Part shown: in pieces, positions 40,300 to 50,363 of the stretch
Layout: each line of letters opens with the position of its first letter
Numbering within the stretch: the stretch's first letter is position 1
From: Gracilimonas sediminicola
GTDB taxonomy: Bacteria; Bacteroidota; Rhodothermia; Balneolales; Balneolaceae
NCBI RefSeq assembly: GCF_024320785.1
Contig: NZ_JANDBC010000001.1
Coordinates: 640,617-704,616, forward strand
DNA: 64,000 nt
Reading direction: 5' to 3'
Notes under the pieces: generated by a model
What the model saw: only the letters and a program-made list of their open reading frames with translations
What the model was told of the DNA's origin: nothing
Database searches by the model: none
Translations under genes and position numbers: made by a program

Positions 40300-43278
40300 A
40301 TGAATCTAAGCGAATTAGTAGAAAAATATGATGCTAAAAGAGATGAATATCTGAAATCAGATTATAATGAAACTCAAGTAAGAGCTGATTTTCTAGACCC
40401 TTTTTTCGAATTGCTTGGATGGGACATCAAAAATGAAAAAAACAAACCAACAAATGAAAGAGAAGTTCTTTTAGAAGAACCCTTGAAAGGAACAGCTTCT
40501 GAAAACACCAAAAAACCAGATTATACTTTTCGACTTTTTTCAGAAAGAAAGTTCTTTGTTGAGGCCAAAAAGCCAAATGTTAGTGTAGAAACCAATCCTG
40601 AAAATGCAAAACAAGTTCGTAGATATGGGTTCACGGCTAAGCTAAAAGTCTCGGTACTTACGAACTTTGAATATCTGTTGATTTATGATTGTTCTCATAA
40701 AGTTGAAAAAGACGATAGTCATGATAAAGCCCTCATTAAGACATATCACTATAAAGAATATGAAGATAAAATTGATGAGATTAGAGCGTTATTAGGCCAT
40801 GAATCTGTCTATTCAGGGCAATTTGACAAAGAGTGGCAAAGTATTGAAGAAAAAATAAATCGTTATAATGTCGATGATTTATTTCTAGACCAAATAAATG
40901 ACTGGCGAACAAAACTTGGTAAGGAAATTTTTGAACATGAACCGGACATAGAAGAAGAACGTCTAAACGATTATGTTCAAAGTTATATAAACCGAATTAT
41001 ATTTTTGCGTGTTTGTGAGGACAGAAACCTTGAAGAGTACCAAACTTTATTAGGATTTGCCGATAAGAAAGATTTTGAAGCTCTGATTAAAAAGTTTAAT
41101 CAAGCTGATAAAAGATATAATTCAGGGTTATTTGACCAGTTCCTCTCAGACAAAATTATTGGGAATGTTAGCTCAGTATTCTGGGATATTATTAAGCAAT
41201 TATACTACCCTGAAAGCCCCTATTCATTTTCTGTTTTTTCCTCGGATATACTTGGTAGTATTTATGAGATTTTCCTTACTGAAAAACTCACACTTAAAAA
41301 AGAAGGAATTGAACTAGTCACAAAACCTGAAAAAGTTGATCGTGACGTCGTTACTACTCCTGGCTTTATAATTAAATCTATTCTTAATCAGACTGTCGTT
41401 CCTTTTTGTAAAGACAAAAGTATTGATGAGATACTATCAAGCAAAATGGCTGATATTGCTTGTGGATCGGGAGCATTTCTTATCGAACTCTATCAGTTAC
41501 TAAACGATCAGTTGATTGACCTATTTTTAAAGGAAGACAAAGATAAACTAGTTCAAACCAACATAAACACCTTCAAGTTACCGTTTGAGACAAAGCAAGA
41601 AATACTACTCAATTGCATCTATGGTATAGATAAAGATTATAACGCAGTCGAAGCATCTAAGTTTGGGCTACTTCTCAAACTTCTCGAGGGAGAAGATAAT
41701 AAGTCTATTGCAGTTAATGAGCCAATACTACCTGATCTCAGCAACAACATAAAATATGGGAACTCTCTGATCTCTACAGATGACGTGGATGACAGAGAGG
41801 ATTTTGAAGAGATCAACCCCTTCAACTTTGAAGGTTTAAATTTTGATGTAATCGTAGGTAATCCACCTTACATGAAATCAGAAGACATGAAGGAGTTCAC
41901 CCCTAAAGAATATCCTCTTTATAAAACCAAATACCTCTCCTCCTATAAGCAATTTGATAAGTATTTCGTTTTCGTAGAGAGAGCAATAGAAGTCTTAAAA
42001 GATGGTGGTTATTTAGGGTATATAATACCAAGTAAGTTTTTGAAAGTCGGTGCCGGTAAGAAGTTGCGGGAATATTTACAAAATGAAGGTTATTTAGACA
42101 GACTACTCTCTTTTGGTGCAAACCAAGTCTTTAAAGAGACCACTACATATACATGTATTCTAATCATTGAAAAAACTAGTTCTGACTCTTTCGAATACAA
42201 TGAGATTCAAAGTCTAACTGATTGGAAAGTTTCAAAGGATGAAATTGAGTATCAGCAAATAAATACAAGTGATCTTGACGAAGAGGTTTGGATCTTGGTT
42301 CCACCATATCTTATTGATGTTTACGAACAAATAAATTCACAAAGTTCATCACTTGAACAGATAGTTGGCAGTGATGGTGTTTTTAATGGAATTCAAACAA
42401 GTGCTAATAGAATATATATTTTCCAACCAGAACGTGAAGACGATAATTACTATTACTTCACTAAGAATGATAGAGAATGGACAATTGAAAAAGAATTGAC
42501 CAAACCTTATTTCAAAACATCAAGAGGGGATGATAGCCTACACACCTATAGACCATTTAAACCTAATGCTCGGGTCTTTTACCCCTATAGAAAAACAGAT
42601 ACTGGAGTAAGTCTTGTAGATTTAGACGAAATTGAAGATAGATTCCCTAAAGCCTTTGAATATATATCCCATTATAAAGAAGACTTGGAAGACAGAGATA
42701 TTAAGCCTGAGCCTGAAACAGACAACGAATGGTATAGATATGGGAGACATCAAAGCTTAGATAAATGTGGTCTCCCTCAAAAAATTATTGTTGGTGTTCT
42801 TTCTCAGGGAGATAAGTATGCAATAGATTATCATGGAACATTAATATCTTCTGGTGGAACTGCTGGTTACTGTGTTGTGTCATTACCAGAAGAATCAAAT
42901 TATTCAATTTACTACATACAAGCCCTTTTAAACTCAAAGTATCTAGAATGGTATTCAGCGCTCATCGGCGAAGTATTTAGAGGGGGATTTATTGCCCGGG
43001 GTACAAAGGTTTTAAACAAACTACCTATTAGAAATATTAACTTTGATGATGAAAATGAAAAAGAATTACACGACAAAATTGTAGAGTTACAGGAAGACTT
43101 AATAAAGATATTCACTAAGATAGATGAGAATTCACGAAATCCTAGACAACTAGACCAACACAGAAGAAAATTTGCAGTAGTAAAAGCCGAACTTGATAAG
43201 AAACTTGAAGAGCTTTATCAATTAGGAGACGAAGATTCACTCATACCTATGATACAAGATATTTATGCAACTGATTAA
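40300..43278 (+). CDS. Type IIG restriction-modification enzyme (Eco57I-like)
   Basis: A 992-residue single-chain enzyme that both cuts and methylates DNA. The N-terminal nuclease has a PD-(D/E)XK motif, with PD at 73-74 and E88-A-K90. The adenine methyltransferase follows, with SAM motif DIACGSGAFL (about 384-393) and catalytic NPPY in VIVGNPPYMK (about 518). The C-terminal part (about 640-940) is the likely target-recognition region. Its length is very near that of Eco57I (about 997), and the next gene matches the separate methyltransferase of that system. Its end overlaps the next gene by 14 bp. Confidence 0.9.
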   Translation: MNLSELVEKYDAKRDEYLKSDYNETQVRADFLDPFFELLGWDIKNEKNKPTNEREVLLEEPLKGTASENTKKPDYTFRLFSERKFFVEAKKPNVSVETNPENAKQVRRYGFTAKLKVSVLTNFEYLLIYDCSHKVEKDDSHDKALIKTYHYKEYEDKIDEIRALLGHESVYSGQFDKEWQSIEEKINRYNVDDLFLDQINDWRTKLGKEIFEHEPDIEEERLNDYVQSYINRIIFLRVCEDRNLEEYQTLLGFADKKDFEALIKKFNQADKRYNSGLFDQFLSDKIIGNVSSVFWDIIKQLYYPESPYSFSVFSSDILGSIYEIFLTEKLTLKKEGIELVTKPEKVDRDVVTTPGFIIKSILNQTVVPFCKDKSIDEILSSKMADIACGSGAFLIELYQLLNDQLIDLFLKEDKDKLVQTNINTFKLPFETKQEILLNCIYGIDKDYNAVEASKFGLLLKLLEGEDNKSIAVNEPILPDLSNNIKYGNSLISTDDVDDREDFEEINPFNFEGLNFDVIVGNPPYMKSEDMKEFTPKEYPLYKTKYLSSYKQFDKYFVFVERAIEVLKDGGYLGYIIPSKFLKVGAGKKLREYLQNEGYLDRLLSFGANQVFKETTTYTCILIIEKTSSDSFEYNEIQSLTDWKVSKDEIEYQQINTSDLDEEVWILVPPYLIDVYEQINSQSSSLEQIVGSDGVFNGIQTSANRIYIFQPEREDDNYYYFTKNDREWTIEKELTKPYFKTSRGDDSLHTYRPFKPNARVFYPYRKTDTGVSLVDLDEIEDRFPKAFEYISHYKEDLEDRDIKPEPETDNEWYRYGRHQSLDKCGLPQKIIVGVLSQGDKYAIDYHGTLISSGGTAGYCVVSLPEESNYSIYYIQALLNSKYLEWYSALIGEVFRGGFIARGTKVLNKLPIRNINFDDENEKELHDKIVELQEDLIKIFTKIDENSRNPRQLDQHRRKFAVVKAELDKKLEELYQLGDEDSLIPMIQDIYATD

Positions 43279-44872
43279 AAACGCATCTGAGGAAAAGCTT
43301 AGAGGTGGTTTTTATACCCCGGAAGAAATTGCTTCATTTATTTTAAAATGGGCAATGAACGGTAGTGACAATTATTCAATACTAGAGCCAAGTTGTGGGG
43401 ACGGTGTTTTTCTTAAATGCTTGCTAAAGGATTCCTATCAATTTGAAAACATCACAGCGGTTGAATTTAATCCCTCAGAAGCAGAAAAAGCCGCAAAAAT
43501 TGAGTTGCCAAATAAAGAAGTTATAAATGAAGACTTCCATGTTTTTTGTAATGAAACAAAAGATAAATATGATTTGGTAATAGGCAATCCACCATACATA
43601 CGCTACCAATACTTCGCTGAAGAGCAGCAAAAGCAAGCAGAAAAGATATTCACAAAAGCAGGGCTTAAGTATTCTAAGTTAACAAATGCTTGGGTCTCAT
43701 TTGTTGTAGGATCTACACTCTTGTTAAAAGATGAGGGTAAGATTGCTTTTGTAGTTCCTGCTGAACTTCTGCAAGTATCATATGCCCAGCAACTAAGAGA
43801 ATTCCTAGCACGTGAATACAACAAAATAAATATAGTTTCATTTGAGAAGCTTGTCTTTCCAGATATTCAGCAAGAAGTATTGTTGCTGTTATGTGAGAAA
43901 AACAAAACTGACAAACATAGAATAGAGCATCTTGAAGTAAAAGACGCTTCTTCTTTGGCCAAATTAGATGTCAAACGATTAAAAAGTCCAAAAAAGAAAA
44001 TTGATTTTGAGAATAATAAATGGACTTTCTATTTCCTTGACCAAGAAGAGATCGACTTCTTAGAAAATGTAGCGAGCTCAAAAAAAATCCCAAAAATTGG
44101 TGATTATGCAAAAGTCCAGGTTGGGATTACTACAGGCGCAAATTCTTATTTTACTGTCCCACTCGATACAGTCCAAAAATATGATCTTCATGATTTCGCA
44201 AAACCAATGGTGGGAAGAAGTGTCCAAGTTGATAGTGTAATATTTAATACTGTTGATTGGAATAAAAATAGAGAAAAGGACGTAAGAGCTCATCTATTAG
44301 TATTTCCACCAGAGAAACAATTGAATGGCCATGATGGGGCTAGAGAGTATATTAAAAAAGGTGAGTCAGATGATGTTCACACAGGTTACAAAACAAGTAT
44401 AAGAGATGATTGGTTTGTTATCCCATCGGTGAAACTTTCAGATGCATTGTTCATAAGAAGGAACCATCTATTCCCGAGATTGATAGCCAATCAAGCCAAA
44501 GCATACACAACAGATACTATGCATCGTGTTTTTTTAGATAAAAAAACGAAGATTAAACCCTTTGTCGCTAGTTTTTATAATTCATTATCTCTTGCTTTTT
44601 CTGAAATTTCTGGTCGTTCGCATGGTGGGGGTGTTCTTGAACTAATGCCTAGTGAAACTGAAAGTGTTCTATTGCCCTATGATGAGTCACATGAAGAATT
44701 TCTAGACAAAATCGACTCAATGATGAGATCAGATGCTTCTATTGATTCCATTTTAGAGTTTACTGATAAGAAAATTCTTCATGATGGATACGGCCTTAGT
44801 AAAAAGGAAATCAAGTTGGCCAATAGTATTTGGAAGAAGCTTTCTAACAGAAGATTGAACAGGAAACATTAA
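43265..44872 (+). CDS. Separate adenine methyltransferase of type IIG system
   Basis: A 535-residue N6-adenine methyltransferase with motif I LEPSCGDGVFLK (about 41-52) and catalytic NPPY in LVIGNPPYIRY (about 104-114); the C-terminal half is likely the target-recognition domain. M.Eco57I (about 544) has the same size and gene order relative to its nuclease-methylase, so this enzyme probably protects both strands of the site. It starts 14 bp before the end of the first gene, and its stop TAA shares its last A with the ATG of the next gene, a tight operon. Confidence 0.92.
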   Translation: MQLIKNASEEKLRGGFYTPEEIASFILKWAMNGSDNYSILEPSCGDGVFLKCLLKDSYQFENITAVEFNPSEAEKAAKIELPNKEVINEDFHVFCNETKDKYDLVIGNPPYIRYQYFAEEQQKQAEKIFTKAGLKYSKLTNAWVSFVVGSTLLLKDEGKIAFVVPAELLQVSYAQQLREFLAREYNKINIVSFEKLVFPDIQQEVLLLLCEKNKTDKHRIEHLEVKDASSLAKLDVKRLKSPKKKIDFENNKWTFYFLDQEEIDFLENVASSKKIPKIGDYAKVQVGITTGANSYFTVPLDTVQKYDLHDFAKPMVGRSVQVDSVIFNTVDWNKNREKDVRAHLLVFPPEKQLNGHDGAREYIKKGESDDVHTGYKTSIRDDWFVIPSVKLSDALFIRRNHLFPRLIANQAKAYTTDTMHRVFLDKKTKIKPFVASFYNSLSLAFSEISGRSHGGGVLELMPSETESVLLPYDESHEEFLDKIDSMMRSDASIDSILEFTDKKILHDGYGLSKKEIKLANSIWKKLSNRRLNRKH

Positions 44873-45771
44873 TGTCGGATATAAAATTATTCAAATTAGA
44901 TGGTGACAAGGCTGTTGAACTAGAGGGTACATCAGCAAAGGTAGAAAAGTCTCTGCAAGCAAGAATGGAGACTAACTTGGATACTTATCTCGGGGTAAGT
45001 TATTTAGAGACTGAATATTCAACAGGATCAAATCATGGTGGAAGAATTGACACCCTGGGCATTGATGAAAATGGAAGTCCTGTAATTATTGAGTATAAAA
45101 GATCAATGAATGAAAATGTCATTAATCAAGGTCTCTTCTATTTAGATTGGTTACTCGATCACAAGGCTGAATTTGAGTTGTTGGTTATGAATAAGCTTGG
45201 TAACAAGTATTCGGAAAATATTGACTGGTCAAGCCCCCGATTATTATGTATCGCAGGTGATTTTACTAAGTATGATGAGCATGCAGTAAAACAAATGAAT
45301 AGAAATATCGAACTAATTAGATATAAGAATTTTGGAGATAACCTACTCTTATTAGAATTAGTGAATGTGGCCGAGGCCAATAATAAAGCTACTTCATCAA
45401 ATCGAAGTGTAACTCAAAAGAATGTCTCAGATTATTTGAGTGAAGCCGATTCTGAATTAAGTGACCTCTATCACTCTTTAAGGGACTATATGCTGAATTT
45501 AGGTGATGATGTCCAAGAAAAGACTTTAAAGCATTATGTAGCCTACAAGAGAATTAAAAACTTTGCATGCGTAGAAGTTCATCCACAAAGCAAAAAGCTT
45601 TATGTGTATATAAAAATAAACCCGGATGAAGTTGAGTTACAAGATGGTTTTTCAAGAGACGTGAGAGAGATTGGCCACTATGGTACAGGTGATTTAGAGA
45701 TCACTTTGAGAAAACAAGATGATCTTGAACGTGCCCAATCTCTCATATTCAAGAGCTACGAGCTAAGTTAA
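44872..45771 (+). CDS. PD-(D/E)XK nuclease with DUF5655 domain
   Basis: A 299-residue protein and third gene of the restriction-modification operon. The N-terminal part (about 30-160) fits a PD-(D/E)XK nuclease: D60, E74-Y-K76 in GGRIDTLGID...VIIEYKRS. The C-terminal part (about 205-299) matches the DUF5655 pattern (YVYIKINPDEVEL, then VREIGHYGTGDLEITLR). Classic Eco57I-type systems need only two genes, so this may be an extra effector or specificity partner. The ATG overlaps the methyltransferase stop by one base. It is the last gene before attR. Confidence 0.85.
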   Translation: MSDIKLFKLDGDKAVELEGTSAKVEKSLQARMETNLDTYLGVSYLETEYSTGSNHGGRIDTLGIDENGSPVIIEYKRSMNENVINQGLFYLDWLLDHKAEFELLVMNKLGNKYSENIDWSSPRLLCIAGDFTKYDEHAVKQMNRNIELIRYKNFGDNLLLLELVNVAEANNKATSSNRSVTQKNVSDYLSEADSELSDLYHSLRDYMLNLGDDVQEKTLKHYVAYKRIKNFACVEVHPQSKKLYVYIKINPDEVELQDGFSRDVREIGHYGTGDLEITLRKQDDLERAQSLIFKSYELS

Positions 45772-45781
45772 ATCCCTTAAA

Positions 45782-45802
45782 GTTTGACCTATGTTGTACC
45801 CA
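45782..45802 (+). repeat. 21-bp subterminal direct repeat, right copy
   Basis: Identical to 298-318, same orientation, 11 bp after the last element gene and 32 bp before attR. Confidence 0.7.
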
Positions 45803-45809
45803 AAATAAA

Positions 45810-45832
45810 AAAGGCCGCTAAAAGCGGCCTTT
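45810..45832 (-). terminator. Element-borne terminator for tRNA-fMet
   Basis: A perfect 9-bp stem (45810-45818 AAAGGCCGC, 45824-45832) with a 5-base loop; on the minus strand a T run follows. It lies 7 bp beyond the 3' end of the tRNA, inside the element, and replaces the host terminator moved to 115-144. It can also stop the plus-strand restriction operon. Confidence 0.85.
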
Positions 45833-45834
45833 AA

Positions 45835-45911
<77 letters not shown>

Positions 45912-46029
45912 GTGAAGGCTTTCAATATACGACTTTTACCTAACCGATATCAAGAGATTTTTTAGATTTCTTGTTAATCTTTCAGTGTTCGATTTTGTAA
46001 TTTTCAGGAAACTCGAATTAAAGGAATTT

Positions 46030-47298
46030 ATGATAGACAGCAAGCAAGCGATAGCACTGGAAAATGAATACGGAGCACATAATTATCACCCCCTGCCGGT
46101 AGTGTTATCGAAGGGAAAGGGTGTGCATGTCTGGGACCCTGAAGGAAACAAGTATTATGATTTTTTATCGGCCTATTCTGCTGTCAACCAGGGTCACAGC
46201 CATCCTAAAATAATCCAGGCTTTAACCGAGCAGGCTAACACGCTCAGCCTCACCTCCCGCGCTTTCTACAATAATGTGCTTGGAGAATATGAGAAGTACA
46301 TCACCGACTATTTTGGGTTCGATAAGGTACTTCCCATGAACACCGGTGCCGAGGGAGTTGAGACGGCTATCAAAATTTGTCGGAAATGGGCCTATGAGAA
46401 AAAGGGGATTCCCGAGCAGGAAGCTCAAATCATTGTATTGGAGAATAACTTCCATGGGCGGACTACCACGGTCATCTCTTTTTCCAATGATCCGGATGCC
46501 CGTAAAAATTTCGGCCCTTATACTCCCGGCTTTATCAAGATACCTTATAATGATATAGATGCACTGCAAGAGGCTTTAAAACAACCGAATATTGCCGGCT
46601 TGCTGGCCGAGCCGATTCAGGGAGAAGCCGGAGTCGTGGTACCTGATGATGGTTACATCTCGAAAACAGCCGCCCTTTGTAAAGAAAACAATGTGCTTTT
46701 TATCGCTGATGAAATTCAGACCGGTATTGCACGAACCGGAAGCTTACTTGCCGTGTGCGGGGATTGCACCTGCGCCGGTAATTGCGAGCGACAGCCTACC
46801 TACACCAAGCCCGATATGCTCATTTTAGGAAAGGCCTTATCCGGAGGCGCTTATCCGGTTTCAGCGGTGCTGGCTGATGATCATATTATGGAAGTCATCA
46901 AACCCGGGCAGCACGGCTCTACTTATGGTGGAAACCCGCTGGCATGTAAAGTTGCCATCGCCGCTTTAGATGTAGTGCAGGATGAGAAACTGGCTCAGAA
47001 TGCACGCAAGCTGGGCAACATCTTCCGGGATGAGATGAATAAACTGGTTGAAGAATTTGACCTGTTTGTGAAGGTGCGCGGCAAAGGATTACTGAATGCC
47101 GTCATTATCAACGACTCTCCTGATAGTGATACCGCGTGGAGATTTTGTGTAGCCCTTAAGGACAACGGACTACTCGCAAAACCAACGCATGGTAACATCA
47201 TTCGCTTTGCGCCACCTTTGGTTATGACTGAAGAAGAGCTGATGGATTGTGTCGAGATCATCAGAAAAACCGTTACTCAGTTTAAAGAAAGTAAGTAG
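46030..47298 (+). CDS. rocD: Ornithine aminotransferase
   Basis: A PLP enzyme converting ornithine and 2-oxoglutarate to glutamate semialdehyde and glutamate, for arginine/proline metabolism. The start at [10 protein letters not shown] has an AAAGGAA site; an upstream ATG at 45985 lacks one. Features are [20 protein letters not shown] and the PLP lysine in [13 protein letters not shown]. An odd insertion holds four cysteines (C243, C246, C248, C252 in [10 protein letters not shown]) between the DEIQTG motif and the lysine. Length (422) is normal otherwise. It is the first chromosomal gene beyond the element. Confidence 0.92.
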   Translation: MIDSKQAIALENEYGAHNYHPLPVVLSKGKGVHVWDPEGNKYYDFLSAYSAVNQGHSHPKIIQALTEQANTLSLTSRAFYNNVLGEYEKYITDYFGFDKVLPMNTGAEGVETAIKICRKWAYEKKGIPEQEAQIIVLENNFHGRTTTVISFSNDPDARKNFGPYTPGFIKIPYNDIDALQEALKQPNIAGLLAEPIQGEAGVVVPDDGYISKTAALCKENNVLFIADEIQTGIARTGSLLAVCGDCTCAGNCERQPTYTKPDMLILGKALSGGAYPVSAVLADDHIMEVIKPGQHGSTYGGNPLACKVAIAALDVVQDEKLAQNARKLGNIFRDEMNKLVEEFDLFVKVRGKGLLNAVIINDSPDSDTAWRFCVALKDNGLLAKPTHGNIIRFAPPLVMTEEELMDCVEIIRKTVTQFKESK

Positions 47299-47302
47299 TT
47301 CC

Positions 47303-48055
47303 TTAAACCCCGAGCCATTCTTTCAGTTCGGGAGTTTTATTGCGGCTGATGATGATTTCATACTCCACCGGCGGGGTGAGGTTTACCGTAACTTGTCCTT
47401 TGAAGTAAGGCTCCAGATCCTTCACAGAATTAATATGTGCAATAAACTGACGGTTCAGCCTGAAAAACAGTTCAGGGTTCAGCATCTCTTCAAGTTCGGC
47501 AAGGGTGAAATTGATGATATACTTTTTCTTTTGGTTCGTTACCAGCCAAACCAATTTATCGCTGGCCATAAAATAGGCGATTTCATCTACCTTCAGCGGA
47601 AACAACTTCCGGCCCAGTTTAACCAGGAAACGATCTTTGTAGTTATCTTCATTCAGTATCTCTTTCGCAAATTTAAAAGCAGGCCCCTTTTCAAAGGTCT
47701 TTTTAACCCGTTTATATTTCTCTAATCCTTTGGCAATATCATCGCGGGTAATGGGCTTCACCAGGTAATCGATACTGTTTAGCTTAAATGCTTTAAGTGC
47801 ATATTCATCGTAAGCCGTAGTGAAAATAATGGGCGTATTTATCTCAATGTTGTCCAGCGTTTCGAAGCAGGGCCCGTCTGCCAATTCCACATCCATAAAA
47901 ATTAAATCCAGGTCATGCTTTCTGATTTCAGATAATGCTTCCTCGCCGGTTTCAACGGCAGCCACAATCTCTGCATCTTTCTGTACGGCCTTTATATGTT
48001 TTGAAATCTGCTTGCTGGCGGGAGCCTCATCCTCACAAATAAGAATTTTCATCAC
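47303..48055 (-). CDS. LytTR-family response regulator
   Basis: A 250-residue response regulator. The receiver domain (1-120) has acidic EDE near the start, the phospho-acceptor Asp in LIFMDVEL and K in DYLVKPI. The C-terminal LytTR DNA-binding domain (about 145-248) has FFRLNRQFIAHINSV. Its ATG overlaps the histidine kinase stop by 4 bp. It likely pairs with that kinase. Confidence 0.93.
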   Translation of the reverse strand: MMKILICEDEAPASKQISKHIKAVQKDAEIVAAVETGEEALSEIRKHDLDLIFMDVELADGPCFETLDNIEINTPIIFTTAYDEYALKAFKLNSIDYLVKPITRDDIAKGLEKYKRVKKTFEKGPAFKFAKEILNEDNYKDRFLVKLGRKLFPLKVDEIAYFMASDKLVWLVTNQKKKYIINFTLAELEEMLNPELFFRLNRQFIAHINSVKDLEPYFKGQVTVNLTPPVEYEIIISRNKTPELKEWLGV

Positions 48056-49083
48056 ACATTCATTTTTAGTATTGGTATCCGAACCACAAACTCGTGCTCG
48101 TTCTTTTCAATATGCACCGGTTTATTCGTAAAGTATTTATACCGATCGGAAATATTTTTCAGCCCTACTTCCGTGCTTTTAACCGAACTCTTTTTGGGTT
48201 GAAGGTTATTTCGGACTTCAAGTTGATCATCTCCCTTTACCTTAATTGAAATCTCCATCGGGTGCCGGGAGGAAATCTCATTATGTTTCACTGCATTTTC
48301 AACCAATATTTGCAGCGTTGCCGATGGCACCCTGTAATCTCCGTGTCCGTTTGCAGAAATATTGCAGGTCAGCTTTTCATTGAACCTGATTCGGAGTAAG
48401 AACAGGTAGTTTTTTATGAATTCAATTTCATCCCGCAGTAATACCAGCTCTTCGTTTTTTTGGTTGAGTACATACCGGTAAATGTCACTCAGCGTATCCA
48501 GATATTTTTGAGCCAGTTTAGGGTCTTCGTCAATTAAGGCGTTCAATACGTTAAAATTGTTGAACAGAAAATGAGGACTTATCTGAGCCTGAAGCACACT
48601 CAGCCTTGCTTTTGCGTTCTCCTTTTCAAGGATCTCATTTTCCAGTAACGACTTTTTCCACTCTTTAATAATTACATCAGCATTCACAAAAGCGGCAATG
48701 GAAAGCGAAAAGCTGAGGGCAAAAAGATTGTACTCTATCATTCCGGGAAACCAAACGCTCATATCCCACAAGGTTTGATATAACAGCACCATTACCGGGG
48801 TTACGATAGCGGGAGTCAGTATTGCCGTACACCCGATTTCGGCCCAAAGCCGCTGTGGTACTTTTTGCTGCCAGGGGATCCACCTTTCCAGCCACTGGCT
48901 TTTCAGGGTATGAACCTCGAATAACGCAATCAGAATAATAAAAACGGCTATGGAATACTCCACGTGTGAGTACAGGGTCATGTCCGCAAAATCATACCCC
49001 CTGATCAAATACAAAAGCGTGTACGAGGGCATGGCCAGCGTAAAAGAAATAATGAGTCTGTTTTTAAGGGTGTTAAACCTCAT
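48052..49083 (-). CDS. LytS-type sensor histidine kinase
   Basis: A 343-residue membrane kinase. Four hydrophobic segments (about 12-30, 40-60, 85-110 and 125-145) are followed by the His_kinase box QAQISPHFLFNNFNVLNALI (phospho-His in SPHFLFN) and an ATPase with VENAVKHN (N box). It is co-transcribed with the regulator. Stimulus unknown. Confidence 0.92.
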   Translation of the reverse strand: MRFNTLKNRLIISFTLAMPSYTLLYLIRGYDFADMTLYSHVEYSIAVFIILIALFEVHTLKSQWLERWIPWQQKVPQRLWAEIGCTAILTPAIVTPVMVLLYQTLWDMSVWFPGMIEYNLFALSFSLSIAAFVNADVIIKEWKKSLLENEILEKENAKARLSVLQAQISPHFLFNNFNVLNALIDEDPKLAQKYLDTLSDIYRYVLNQKNEELVLLRDEIEFIKNYLFLLRIRFNEKLTCNISANGHGDYRVPSATLQILVENAVKHNEISSRHPMEISIKVKGDDQLEVRNNLQPKKSSVKSTEVGLKNISDRYKYFTNKPVHIEKNEHEFVVRIPILKMNV

Positions 49084-50363
49084 GGGCTTTCCCGATGTGT
49101 ATTCAATTTAAAAATCTTCAGTTTCGGCCATTTATCCAGTACAGGTTCTCTGTCTTCCCCATAAAAGCCCCAGGGGCTGTTTCCAATATAGAACAAATCA
49201 CCATTTACCCAAGTGCCCAACGTGGGTTCATTTAAATCTGCTCTGGCCTGGTCGGGAAAAGTAAGAGTTTCAGCCATTGCACGGCCGGCGTTATCCAAAC
49301 GGATTTGAGCCACTCTTTTTGGGGTGGTTCCATTCTGGAGAATAGTCAGAATGCCGCCCTTCTGGTAAATACCATCTCCTCCTCTCAGCCATTCATTGTC
49401 TTCCATCAAACGTTGAATTTTTCCGGTACCCATTTCAATGCTATACACTCCTGTAATATAGTCGGACAGGTATAAATACCTTTCGTCATCCGATAAAGCC
49501 AACCCCTGCAGGTTCCACCATTTCTCATGTTGAAAAGCTACTTTCAGTACATCATTATTAGCAATGGTAAATACCACAGGGTTTCGGCTATCTGATATAT
49601 ATACTTCTCCGCCTTTTGTTATCGTGAGGTCTCCGAATATGCGATCCCCCTCAGCCCGGTAACTGTTAATAATTTGCCCGGTTTTCTTGTTGATTTTCAA
49701 AACGGCTGATTTCCCGTCTATCTCCTCTTTGTACTCCGAAAATTGAGGCATCACGGCCGTGGTCACCCACAGGATATCCGGCTCAACAGGATCAACGGAT
49801 ATACCTAACGCCGACCAAAACCCCGATGCTTTTAAATCCGCAAACAATACAAGTTCTGCTTCTTTTGGATTGAATCTATAAATCAACCCTTCTCTGATAT
49901 CCGTCAGGTAAAATTCTCCGGTTTCCTTGTCATAGGCCATTCCTTCGGGATGAAAACCCGGCTTATCAAACTCAAAGGCTACCTCACTGGTGCTATTTGT
50001 TCTCTGTATATCGGACACGGTTTCTACCAGCTTATCCCATTCCGGTAAGGTTCTCAGAACACCAAAATCTGAAGTATCCAACACCGCCGGAGAAGCATAA
50101 AAGTGCAGCAGCACTTCAAGCGTTTGAAGGGCTTGATCGCTTTCGTTATTCATCATGTATCCTTTGGCAAGATTATACATGATCACCGGATGATTTGGGC
50201 GGAGTTCATTTGCCCGTACCATGCTTTCTCTGAATGTCAGCACATCCCCTTTCTTTAAAGCCTCCTGCCCTTCGCTGTAAACCTGTATATACGATTGTGC
50301 TGATAAATTCACCGACAACAGTGAAAAAGTGACAACAGTAAAGAGCTTCAGTGATTTTAGCAT
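49080..50363 (-). CDS. Exported TPR and beta-propeller protein
   Basis: A 427-residue exported protein with a signal peptide (about 1-22, ending NLSAQ). TPR-like helices (about 25-85: YSEGQEALKKGD, then ELRPNHPVIMYNLAKGYM) precede a six-bladed propeller of the SMP-30/gluconolactonase-like kind (about 130-427: HPEGMAYDKETGEFYLTD, ISDSRNPVV, NLQGLALSDDERYLYLSDY). Its stop overlaps the kinase start by 4 bp, so it is the first gene of the three-gene signalling operon and may provide the kinase input. That link is inference. Confidence 0.85.
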   Translation of the reverse strand: MLKSLKLFTVVTFSLLSVNLSAQSYIQVYSEGQEALKKGDVLTFRESMVRANELRPNHPVIMYNLAKGYMMNNESDQALQTLEVLLHFYASPAVLDTSDFGVLRTLPEWDKLVETVSDIQRTNSTSEVAFEFDKPGFHPEGMAYDKETGEFYLTDIREGLIYRFNPKEAELVLFADLKASGFWSALGISVDPVEPDILWVTTAVMPQFSEYKEEIDGKSAVLKINKKTGQIINSYRAEGDRIFGDLTITKGGEVYISDSRNPVVFTIANNDVLKVAFQHEKWWNLQGLALSDDERYLYLSDYITGVYSIEMGTGKIQRLMEDNEWLRGGDGIYQKGGILTILQNGTTPKRVAQIRLDNAGRAMAETLTFPDQARADLNEPTLGTWVNGDLFYIGNSPWGFYGEDREPVLDKWPKLKIFKLNTHRESP

